Origin: Glandiceps talaboti
Taxonomy: Eukaryota; Hemichordata; Enteropneusta; Spengelidae
Direction of reading: 5' to 3'
Assembly: GCF_964340395.1 (NCBI RefSeq)
Contig: NC_135549.1
Location: forward strand, 17,217,842 to 17,281,841
Length of the DNA stretch: 64,000 nt
Program-made: the position numbers and the translations under genes
The notes under the pieces: model-generated
Told to the model about the DNA's origin: nothing
Databases searched by the model: none
Seen by the model: only the letters and a program-made list of their open reading frames with translations
Part shown: positions 12,922 to 23,785 of the stretch, piece after piece
Position numbering within the stretch: position 1 is the stretch's first letter
How the letters are laid out: every line of letters begins with the position of its first letter

Positions 12922-15900
12922 TTATCCATAATGGATATGTTTCTTCATTTCCACCCAGTCCTTTGATAGATGGTACATGTTTTTTGTCAAACCCAATGTT
13001 TTGACAGTTTCCTCTACTTTATATGAATTTCTTCTCAGATACCTTCGTGTGTCGCGTTGTAATACTTCAATCTTTTCCACTCGGTTTTCATCCAGCATAA
13101 TGTCCTCACTAAGATATGGGTTAAATCTAAAGTACGATCCTGGAACTGTGCAATCAGACACCATTGAATGAACCACTGTAACAGAATTATCAACAATATT
13201 TAGGTTGTGAAAATGAATGTTCATGGACTTTGGGTTAATATACACATGTAATACAAATGAAGTTACGAATAAAAATTTCTATTCAGTATCAAATTCTAAT
13301 TTCTTTTGAAACAAATCCTGAATTTCCAACCTGGCATTATCAGGGTTTATACTATAATTGTCTCGTCTTGGATGAGACCCATTAATTGAGTTTGAGTGAT
13401 ACAGCTGGGATTACGATGCCTGAATATTTTTACTCTGTGAGCCAAAATTTTCATTTGTAATGTGATGTGTATTGTATGTGTACAGATAGTTATTACACTA
13501 TTGGTACAAACATGATGGGCCTGACAAATTTTCAAACAGAGGATCAATTTTCATTTATATATGTATGTCTATCTCAGAATACAAATAGATGAAATCATAC
13601 CCTATTTTGTTTTATGATATCACAGTACAATTGTTGCTGACTAAACTTACAAGATAAATCATTCTTACATCATCTTCATTCAAGTACAAAAGTCTGGTTT
13701 CTTCTTGCAAAAGACATTTTGGATTTGAAATCCTGATAATGGCACGTATTTATGACTACAGAGGTAAGTAAATTCATACCAAGAGATAGAAGTATTCTTA
13801 ATAAACAGGATAATATATCATGATATCACTGTAAAGTGTCATCTTATGACTGTAAGATATATTGTCTTGTTTCACCCTCATTATGCCTTCTCTCAGCTGA
13901 TAGATAGTATGGCATCATATAGCATATCCTACAAACTAAGCCATCTTTTAAGTTTCACTCTAATTTGAAAAGTTTCAATATTACACCTATATATGTACAG
14001 GCTACATTGGTAAAATACAAAGTGAATATTTTTATTTTCTCATCACACTCACTCACTAAGACCACCAGCCCTTCCTTACCTTCTGTATCAGTGGCACTCA
14101 TAACAAGTTGCAATATTTTAGTCTTGAGACTGCTAGAGTTCTTGGTACCTGGGTCAGCTTCAGGTATGTATCTGCCTGTACCAAGTGAGACAATACACTG
14201 AACTGGTGTGGTCGGCCATAGTTGTTTGCATTCATGTAATGCTATAGCTGTGGGATTATTACACATCAACCCTCCATCCTGTCAATACAAAGGTAATTAC
14301 AGTTGGCTATTGTTCTCAAAGTATAGACAAATACATATTACCTGGATGGGATGTACCAGACTGTAATTAGTGATTCCATCAGATAATTTCCCAAATACAA
14401 ACATAATTTGGTAGAGTTAGCCTTTTTTGTTCATTGAGTGCTGTTGTTTCAATTTCAATTCCAGGTTTTCATTATTATTGTGTTGTGTTATCAGTTCATC
14501 CCAATAGGATCATTCTTTTGTTCAGGACCAACTTTTTCTATTACGCTGCTAGACAACTCTTATTACACCTAAATTTTACTCCTGTACCAAACAGGCAAGG
14601 ACAGAAACACAGTCAGAGTTCTGGTTGTTTCTTTCTGTCTGCTTGTTCGGGTTGCTAGTCAAACAGAAATAATGAACTATAACAGGAATTTCGGTCTGTC
14701 TGCTTGTTTGGGTTGCTAGTCAATCAGAAAGAACGAATTTCAACCTCTGTCTGTTTGAAGAGACACAGGGGTAGTTCACTGCCTTTCTTTTTGTCTGCTT
14801 GTTCGGTTTGCTAATCAATCAGAAAGAATGAATTTCAACCCGAAATTTGGTCTTTCTGATTGAAAACACAAATGGGTAGCTAACTGCCTTTCTTTCTGTC
14901 TGCTTGTTCGGGTTGATTTTCAATCAGAAAGAATGAATTTCAACCCGAAATTCGATCTGTCTGTTTGGAGAGACATAGGGGTAGCTGACTGCCTTTCTTT
15001 CTGTCTGCTTGTTCGGGTTGATTCTTTGACACATTTCCAAGTATTTCTTGACTCTATCATATAACAAAGGTAGCCACTTCCTGTTGACTGGGTTTCAAAC
15101 ATTGTGCACAAAAGCTGAAGTCTATGTTACTTGTCAACTCAACCTAGTTCACTGCCTTTCTTTTTGTCTGCTTGTTCGGGTTGCTAATCAATCAGAAAGA
15201 ATGAATTTCAACCCGAAATTTGGTCTTTCTGATTGAAAACACAAATGGGTAGCTAACTGCCTTTCTTTCTGTCTGCTTGTTCGGGTTGATTTTCAATCAG
15301 AAAGAATGAATTTCAACACGAAATTCGATCTGTCTGTTTGGAGAGACATAGGGGTAGCTGAGTGCCTTTCTTTCTGTCTGCTTGTTCGGGTTGATTCTTT
15401 GACACATATCCAAGTATTTCTTGACTGTATCATATAACAAAGGTAGCCACTTCCTGTTGACTGGGTTTCAAACATTGTGCACAAAAGCTGAAGTCTATGT
15501 TACTTGTCAACTCATCCTAAAAGCTTTCAGATTACAGATAAGCAATTTACCAAAAAAATATGGCATATGTGTTGTTGAATTAATTTCATGATGAAGCAGA
15601 AAACTGACAATGGAATTGATGTTGTAAACCATTACTGAGCATGAGACAAGACAATTGTACATATCAAACAGAAAAATTTAGTACATATTTCTAAATATAT
15701 TGAATTTAATATTAGTCTACCTGGTGTACAGAACCTCCCAATTTGCACTCTTCAAAATATCCAGGTGCTGCTGTTGATGCTTGCAGTGCTTCCCATAGTT
15801 GAAATTGACATGTACCGGGATAATGTGATTGGACAGTGCTTGGAACATTGTAATTACGGAACAGATGTGGCCTCACTGTGTTTTGATTAACCAGAGTAGA

Positions 15901-18900
15901 CAGGGCAGCAATCTGTAAAATTAGAACAGAGGCTGTAAGTACTCTTTTCTATCAAAAGCTTCTCATGTTATCTTACTTCAATGTTACAGCGCCCTCAACC
16001 ATGATTAAGAGCAGCAGTTAGAGCGCCCTCTTTGAAGACTTCAGTTGTATCGGTTGTTTCTGAATTTAAGACTGTCATCATTGTTTTCCTCTTCTTTACA
16101 CTAAAACATCTAATTTTCAAGTATATGGATAGTACCATTACATGAGGAAAAAGTCCAGTTAAGAATAAAATGTAAGAGGTGTACAAATTATGAAAAATAT
16201 ATTGGAATCCTGGTATTGAGAGAAACTGAAAGGAAACGACATTTTGTTTTAAACTAAATGATAAATGATTGTGTGACCTTTATCAGTCTGGAATTTCAAC
16301 AGTCCTATCAGATTGACCTTTCACCTCCACCTGAAAAATAACATTACTAAGCAGGTGCATCAAATTGACCTTTATCGTCTGCCATTTCAACTGCTACATT
16401 ACTTTGTCCATTCACGTCTATTTGATACCCAAACACAACAACAAATGTCTGGTCTTACCTTTGGGATTGATGGATCAGCTGCAGTTTCTATCAACAAATT
16501 GGTGCTTGGTTTATGATCCCTATGAAAAGTATGGGGGAAAGAATCAATGAACAGACAAAAGCAAACAAATTCCTAGACCAGAACAGTTACTAGAGGCACT
16601 ATGGAATGCACTCAAATGCAATTAACACATTTTTTCATCTCAATATTTCTTTGCAATGAAAGTGAGTTTCTAGTTCATGAGTGATTTTGATCCCTACTTT
16701 TGTCCAATTGTAATAATTTCACTGCAAATTTTCCACTTCACCTTTGACCCTTGCACTCTGTGTTGGGACAGTACCTTTCTGAGTATGACCCAGCTTTTTT
16801 GGTTTCAACCGACAACCTTTGCACCTCATTTCAAAAGGGCAAGTCAGAAGTCATTGGATGAATTTTATTCTGTGGAGACTAGTCAAATTTCCACTATCAC
16901 GACATGATGACCTTTGTACTTCAATCATGTTGAGGTGGTTCCTTCCTGAGTATGTCACAGCTTGCACTTTGTTGTAAAAGGGGTAAATCAGAAGTCATTG
17001 GATAATTTTGGGGTTTATAGGAATTATTCTATCGTTTCAAGCAGGTTAGTTTTAATAGTAGGCATACCAACCAAGTAATAGATAGTCAATGAGTTCGGGA
17101 GGGTTATGTGCCAATAAACGAGGGGGCATAGCCCCTGAGTTGTCTATCTTACTTATACTACGACGTGATTGGCTCAAACGGATATATAGGTCACACCCCT
17201 AAGAAAGAGTGGGTTATGGCTCTAACCAACCGAAATCAAGGCCTCTGATTGACAAAGTCGGTCTAGCCGTAGCATAAGTATTTATTAACATCTCAAAATA
17301 ATCCAATGTCTGACTTATCCCTGAAATAAACACATAATTGGTCCGTACCTGAGTATATCAATCCAGGCATTTGTATCATAAAATGCGTGATTCCACACCA
17401 GTTTACCAGTACCAACTAATGCACTTTGTTTAAAGATATCTTTGGTCAGAGTATAGAACAACTGCTCACATTTATCCATTGAAACCTTTGGTATAGTTAC
17501 CAAGAATGCTAGGACAGCACCTGAACTGACGGCGCACACATAGTCAAACATTTCATGCACTCGTTTACCACACTGCCGTTCAAGTTCACGTAGAATTTCT
17601 ACAGCAATGATACCCCTGTTAAAACAAAACGGATAGTCCTGAATTAACAATATATATAAAACAGGCTCCCACATTTAGTAATGATTCAATGGGTCTGATG
17701 ATACGAATCTCAGTTAAACTATATATGGCAAGGAAATTTTATCTCAGTTTAGCACTTTAGAATGTATGATGAACAAAATGCACCAACTTACAGCTTTGGT
17801 ACAATCAATAAAATGATTTGTTTACCTTGTGCCTCCACCATCAATAGTGAGAATTCGAATTCCTCTACCCTTGACTGGCTCTGCATAGCCAACCAATGCC
17901 AGTACTTTCCTAACTTCTCCTTGTAAAACTTTATCTTTGCTGTGGAGGTGCCCCAGGAGTGGCCCTATCACACCTTGCTGTAAACAAAAACAACAACAAA
18001 TTGCTAGTGTTAGAAGCTTGGTGAACACTACAATGTCTTTGTGGATGACTGGACAAAGACGTGAAATTCAAACAGTGGACCCTTGCTAAGTAGCACCTTT
18101 ACTCGCCAACTTCTGATTTTAACCGAGTCATGGCTATTGTGTGGACTCCAATTTTTTTCTATTGTTCTTTTTCATTTACATTAAAAAAAAACTTGGTGAT
18201 GGAAACAGTAATGGTAGTCATTGTTATAATATCTATTACTAAATGCATACCAACATGTGTGCCTTTTACTCCTGAAATGGAGCACATTTCTGTGTTGTTT
18301 CATATTAGATGTATGATTGTGAATATATAATTATCATCTTACACACTAGCAGCCCTCGATAAGTCGTGGTGTTCTGATGGACTTCATGACCTGTGACTTA
18401 GAGACTTGAGAGTCCACTGTATATCATGTATTATACCATGCATGAGCCAAGTTGAACAAAAAAATATGGAATATATACTCTGGTCGTCCTATGTTATGAC
18501 AACGAATGTCTACATCAATCGTTCTACAGTGTTAAAAATATGAGTCAAAACGTTCAAAATTGCCATTATTTTCCCTGATTTTCTTTGACATTTCTGGTGC
18601 TGGTATAATTATGTTATTCTCCAATATTTTTCTTCATTCAGCTAGAAAATACTCGTGACCTAATGGTTGTCATTATGAGTCGCTAGACGAGTAGTGACAA
18701 AGGTTCCTTAGGTCACTCATATTTTCCTTGGCTGAACGAGGACAAATCATGGGGAATAACATCTACATATTACAAATATATATTAGAATCATATTATAGT
18801 TGTCTTGATGTCGTCAATTTTAACAAACAGAATGTTAAGAAACTTGTTTTATAGCAGATAAGAATTTAATGTTTGTGAATCTTGGAATCTGAAGTAAAAC

Positions 18901-20351
18901 TTGAACTCAAAGAATTTCAGCCTACCTTTCTTGCAATATGTCTGCCATCTGGATATTTCAACAAATGTTTATATAATTCTTCAATCCTGCTTCGTCTGGA
19001 GTCTTTACTTTTAGCATTCTTGATAGTTTGAACTATTGCCTTTGTTCTGTAATCAACACTACTCTGTGAAATCACCATCTTAGAATTCACTTTTGGCTTC
19101 TTTTCCTCTTTTTTGGAGATAGGCATTGCTTTACTGAGAAGTGTCCTCACTGTGCCATTAGCCGTAACTGATTCAGTTCTGGCATTTTGTTTCGCAACAG
19201 GTTTGTGTGTTTCAAATTTATTGAGAGAATCTGTTGGTGAAAATTTGGTACTCCAGTAGGTATCAGACATGGCAGACTCAAAATCATGTTGTTCTCTGGG
19301 AAATTCAACATCTGATGAAGAGCTGCTGCTGTCCCTGTAGCGTTTCACTAATTTCTTCACATCTACCTCTATCAGTCTATTAATGGCAGGCAGAGAGTTG
19401 GCAAATGTCGCTAACATTCTGTAGACGTCCAAATTGTTCTCTTTTGTGTCTGGTTTCTTCTTTAGTTCCTCAATTTTGTCAATAAAATTCATCACTTTTA
19501 TGTGGACATCTTGAAGAGACTGAGATTTACTCTCCATTTTAAAGACAATGAGTTCTTCATTTGCATGTAACATAGCATTCTCTAGGTTATGCTGTTCTCT
19601 TTCGAACACCTCTGGGGCCACTGTTTCCTTCTTGATTTGCTTTTTTTCCATTTCCTCTGAAATAGTGTTTTCTTCCTGTTCTTGTAATTTGGGAGCAGTG
19701 ATTAATCTCTGTGCTAACACAAACCTAGGAAAGGAGGGTAGCTTCAGGTTTGGCAGTGATGGCAGTTTTTGCTTTGCTTCCATGACAGTTTTTATTAAAT
19801 TCTCATTAGTATGGCTGACACCAGCTGCTAAATGATCAACATGACCTTTGATCTCTGACATCTTCCTTTCTCCACCTCCTCTTTCCTCATTATTGGGTCC
19901 ATCTGGGATATATTTCTTTCCGACTGAAAGTGTCAGACTATGTTGCATCCCAATCAGCCACTGCCTTGCATGCAGGACTGTCTTTCTCATATTACTACTA
20001 AATTGTTTTGTTTGACTGAGTCTAAAGTTTCCAAGGTGATATCTGGATCCAGTTTTCATACCCCTCAAACTTGACTTTTTGTAGTTGACAACTTGCACTC
20101 GATGTCTTGGTCTACATAGTGTGCTTTCCTGCCTGACTTGCATTGATAGTTGTGTCTGGATTTTGTTTTGAATGTATGCAGGTAGACCAGTTTGTCCTTG
20201 TAACCAGGTCTGACTTCCTCTACAAGGAGTCAATCCACCAAGTAGGATACTATTGTAGGCAGACATTGTGTTCTCAGTCTTGTATAATAACCTGACTTCA
20301 AATACTATATATGTAATATTAATCTCTCTTCATGAAAATTTTGTCGGCATC
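12922..20351 (-). CDS. PNPLA8: Calcium-independent phospholipase A2-gamma (PNPLA8), complete, 7 coding exons
   Basis: This is a patatin-like phospholipase that releases fatty acids from membrane phospholipids; vertebrate iPLA2-gamma acts in mitochondria and peroxisomes. Coding exons in order: 20266-18926, 17977-17826, 17615-17349, 16519-16459, 15912-15721, 14278-14080, 13175-12922. Phases agree at every junction and give 821 aa (human about 782). Residues 1-447 are a poorly conserved Arg/Ser/Gln-rich region with few acids at the start, compatible with mitochondrial import. The patatin core begins near residue 487: oxyanion loop DGGGTRG (about 493-499), nucleophile Ser528, and DGGL with the catalytic Asp672. 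Two oddities: the elbow reads AVSSG, not GxSxG, and the C terminus is HIHYG with no SKL. The first coding exon has 85 nt of leader (to 20351) holding a six-codon upstream ORF (20350-20330). The family call is very secure. Confidence 0.96.
14625..15500. repeat. Higher-order tandem repeat in a PNPLA8 intron
   Basis: Units of about 110-120 bp share CTTTCTGTCTGCTTGTTCGG and ATCAGAAAGAATGAATTTCA. They are nested in a larger duplication with a 373-bp period (14775 and 15148 start matching copies). It lies between the exons at 15912-15721 and 14278-14080. The open frames inside are repeat artefacts. Confidence 0.9.
17078..17288 (+). mobile_element. MITE-like element, copy 1 of family A
   Basis: It shares ordered blocks with the reverse complement of 46829-47080: AACGAGGGGGC-TAGCCCC, TATCTTACTTAT, AGAGTGGGTTATGGCT and a terminal GTAGCCGT-TA-GTATTTAT. 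It is non-coding and sits in the PNPLA8 intron between the third and fourth coding exons. Confidence 0.6.
18430..18770 (+). mobile_element. Foldback-type element, copy 1 of family B
   Basis: Near its 3' side it has inverted arms: TTCAGCTAGAAAATACTCGT near 18638 against TCATATTTTCCTTGGCTGAA near 18717. Related DNA occurs at 26380-27040 and about 29205-29265. It is non-coding, in the first intron of the PNPLA8 coding region. Confidence 0.55.
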
Positions 20352-20499
20352 CTGAAAAAGTGACAACACAAAATGAAATTAGTTGGTTGCAAAGTTACAT
20401 AATACAAATCTGGTCTGCTGTATAATTTTAGTCAATAACTATTCTATATTACTCTAATACCGATACTCATCAACTCAATCTGTATTTATGTTTATCCAA

Positions 20500-20578
20500 T
20501 TCATCCATCCATCCATCTGTCCATCCATCTGTCAGTCAGTCAGTCAGTCAGTCAGTCAGTCAATCAATCAATCAATAA
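20500..20578. repeat. Compound microsatellite (CATC)n-(CAGT)n-(CAAT)n
   Basis: Adjacent short arrays of CATC, CAGT and CAAT tetranucleotides lie in the PNPLA8 5' intron. Confidence 0.9.
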
Positions 20579-21156
20579 GATTACATTCACATTAATTGGA
20601 TAAATATGATGAAATAGTTCCTTTCTGATACCCCTACAATAACTATTAGCAGCATATAGTGGAGAAACAACAAATTTATTACTCATACCACACTAACTAC
20701 CGACCAACCATATACCTAAAAATTAGCAATAAATGCAGGAAAATTTACATTACTACATGTACGTACAATCAAAATGCAGTGGAATTTGCATGGGCTGGGA
20801 GTTTACAAAGGCAATTCTTACTAAGCATACATTTTTTCAGATCTTTGACAGGGTAATTTATCAAAATTGGCATGCAGAATTATTGTATGTTCAAATACAA
20901 ATATTTATGTTTGTTTGTAAGTTGTAAAAAAACTAGTATCACTTACATTTAAAACATAATACTATTGTTGTTGTTGTTTTTGTTTTTAAAAAAATGATTC
21001 GCCTGTTCTACGCTATATCACCACGACATGTTAAGGCATGTTATAAACACTGATATTTGGTCAGTATGTATCTCAAGCGGATCTCTGTCAGTCATCAAAA
21101 ATATACGGTTGTCATAGTTTGAAAGGTATGGCGTCAATATTCAATAACATACCTAT

Positions 21157-21290
21157 AGTCTAATATCCTGTTTGCTATACATTGAAATGTTGTGAGAATT
21201 GCGTGGGGTGCTAATTTGGGGTAAGTTAGTAAGTCCGAGTATCGATCCTGGACAAACTCAGAGTCACAAGGGTTGACAATGACGTCACCG
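21157..21290 (-). promoter_or_regulatory. Probable 5' exon and promoter edge of PNPLA8
   Basis: The coding exon's acceptor at 20352 implies an upstream non-coding exon. On the minus strand the best donor upstream is at 21156 (GACTATAG followed by GTATGT), which would end an exon lying 21157 to about 21270. A perfect CRE lies just beyond it. The start site is inferred, not seen. Confidence 0.35.
21280..21287. promoter_or_regulatory. CRE (TGACGTCA)
   Basis: A perfect palindromic CREB/ATF site lies between the inferred starts of PNPLA8 (minus) and SHQ1 (plus), with a further ACGTCA half-site at 21315-21320. A CCAAT box (ATTGG, about 21797) is downstream. The spacing suits a bidirectional promoter. 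Confidence 0.55.
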
Positions 21291-21587
21291 CCATGCTGGT
21301 TTTGTTAGTAAACAACGTCATGGTGTGGTACGATGTGCCAACGCACTTTTTAGGGTATCACGTTTTCATGCATACGTTTAACAAGTATGACAGAAGACAT
21401 CTCTGATTTTGAATTTTGATTCAAACATAGAGAAATATAAGGTTTCATACTTGAGTAATGGAAGCATTGATGTATATAGCAAGGCTTTTACATGTCATTT
21501 AAAAGGCGATGTGATTAATATTGAATTCGTATTCATAAAGACATAACAATAACATTACCGTAAACCGCTATGTGTACTTACGTCAAA

Positions 21588-21705
21588 ATGGCGACAACAA
21601 GCGAGCTCAAATTCCAGAAATCATACGACCTATGTGCTTATTACATAGATATGATAGCCAAAGCGTTGTTCACACTCGAACTTGCTTCTTTCTTCGACTT
21701 TCCTT
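21588..21705 (+). other. Candidate first exon of SHQ1 transcript, with an upstream ORF
   Basis: An ATG in a strong context (GTCAAAATGG) opens 39 codons plus one base and runs into a consensus donor (CCTT followed by GTAAGTAT at 21706). No protein family is recognised. The next plausible plus-strand acceptor is that of SHQ1 coding exon 1 (exon start 23120). If the two are joined, this frame passes over the SHQ1 ATG (23135) out of frame and stops at 23152-23154, making an overlapping upstream ORF of about 50 codons. It could instead be the start of another, unseen gene. Confidence 0.35.
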
Positions 21706-21929
21706 GTAAGTATTGGACACTGTAACGCTTACCAGTGAGTCACAAAAAACAAAAATAAAGGTAACGTCGGGGTGTGTCAGAGGTAACTGGCCTCTGATTG
21801 GTTAATTTTGATATCGGACGATGACGATTTAAAAATGCTCGTGTATGCTGCCCTCTATCGTCAAATAATGACATTTCAAAAAGGTCAAAGGGGATATCCA
21901 CCAACATGTGACAAACGTTTACATCAACA

Positions 21930-22739
21930 CGAGTGTGAAGCTACCATCATATTCATATTCATATTCACTTTCAAAAGTTGACCTCTACGATCAATGTGAA
22001 TATGATGATAGCTTCACACGTTCATCATCAGATTCGAAGTCTTCCGAATGGGTACGAACAAGCGTTCGGCAAATCACAAATCCTTCATTGGCAGGCTGAA
22101 ATCATGTGATTGTAGTTACTTTTCACTTGATTAGCGTGGATTTGCATGCTTTCTTCTTATTTTTGCCAGAGTATCCAATTTGCACCATGAATCATTGTTG
22201 TCATATAAAAAACTAATTTGGATGTTTAGTATGCCTTTCCCATATCTTTGAAAATGAAATATCAACATTTGAGTGTACAAAAAACCTGTATGAGTAATGT
22301 AATAAAATACGGCCTGGCTGGGTATGTTTTGATTTCCCGCAGTGCCGCTATCTTTGAAACCCTACTTAACACTTACACTGGTGAAATTTACGCAAAATAG
22401 TGTTGTCAAGACTACAATTACCGGGATCGGTCAACGCAATTACGGATTGTGAAAAATAATGGTCCATGACAACAATAATTCATGGTGCAAATTGGATACT
22501 CTGGCAAAAATAACGAGAGCATTCAAATCCAGGCAAATCAAGTGAAAAGTAATTACAATCACATGATTTCAACCTGCCAATGAAGGATATGTGATTTTAC
22601 CGAACGCATGTTCGTACCCATTCGGAAGTACTTCGAATCTGATGATGAATGTGTAAGCTATCATCATATTCACATTGATCGTAGAGGTCAACTTTTGAAA
22701 GTGAAGATGAATATGAATATGACGGTAGCTTCACACTCG
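21930..22739. mobile_element. 810-bp foldback transposon with long inverted arms and 11-bp target duplication
   Basis: The left arm (21930-22204) and right arm (22466-22739) are imperfect inverted copies of about 275 bp around a 260-bp core with no coding frame. Both termini read CGAGTGTGAAGCTACC-type sequence. The element is bracketed by a perfect direct repeat TTACATCAACA (21919-21929 and 22740-22750), an obvious target-site duplication. Long inverted termini plus a 9-11-bp duplication is what non-autonomous Mutator-like elements show; that assignment is inference. It sits in the presumed 5' intron of SHQ1. Confidence 0.85.
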
Positions 22740-23134
22740 TTACATCAACACAAGAGCAAGAGAGAGAACCACACATGTACAAGTAAGTATATTCCCCGGT
22801 AGATTACGAAGTGGGTGTCGTAATTAGCTTTGACTCTCACTTTTGAAGGCAAAGCGAAGGAAACTTCTTTCATGGTCTATAAATGTATAAAGTATTTACT
22901 GTACATGCATGGCCCCTTTTTCACCTCTAATTCCGATTACCTTCGTTAATTCTGAGTGATTGTAGAAATATGGTACATGTATTTTTAGTTACGTGGGTTA
23001 GTTGTATCATGGTTGTATTAATAGTGAAATACTATATATCCATGGTTAGTTGTGATTGGCCAGTCAGTGACCACCTGTTTTACCTGTCCAACCAGTCAGA
23101 TTTATTTTTCTAATTGCAGGTTACCCATTGCATA

Positions 23135-23730
23135 ATGTTGACACCTGCCTTTGAACTTAGCCAAGACCAAGACTTTCTGAGAATCCTCATCAAAGCTAAG
23201 TTTGCGAAAGTAGATGATGCTGAGGTACATGTTGATGGAGATGAATTTAGATTTTATTCCTCACCATACTATTTGAGGTAAATCTTACTAAAAATCATAG
23301 GCATTCAAGGTGTGCTGTGTCAATGCACCCTCACACATCAGTCAAACATTTTAAAGCAAGACCTGGAGTGACACAAATGGCGAGTTCAGGATAAAAACTC
23401 TTTGCAATCAACTAGCTAGACTGTCCATGGTGCTGATCTGTAACTACGATAATTCTCACAATAGACAAGAGCTAGTGTAGTTGCAGATCCAGCACTGTGG
23501 ACTGTCGTCTAGCTAGTGGATTGCAAATGGGTCTTATCCTGTATCTTCCAGTCTGTTGATGCAAGATATCCGAGGAAAATCATAGACCCTACACATGTAG
23601 GGTCTATGGAAAATAAAGTTATGAGAAATAATTTGGTGGGTTTTTTATATTTTTTTATTTCACTCAGAGATCTGCCTCAATTGACTGGTTATACAATCAC
23701 CTAATACTTTATCATATCTGTATTTAGTGT

Positions 23731-23785
<55 letters not shown>

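Noticed and set aside
19548-19835. Plus-strand 95-codon frame
   Set aside because: It is antisense to the large first coding exon of PNPLA8.
23731-23785. CRISPR-like regular array
   Set aside because: A simple (TCAA)n microsatellite without spacers; no CRISPR array occurs in this eukaryotic window.
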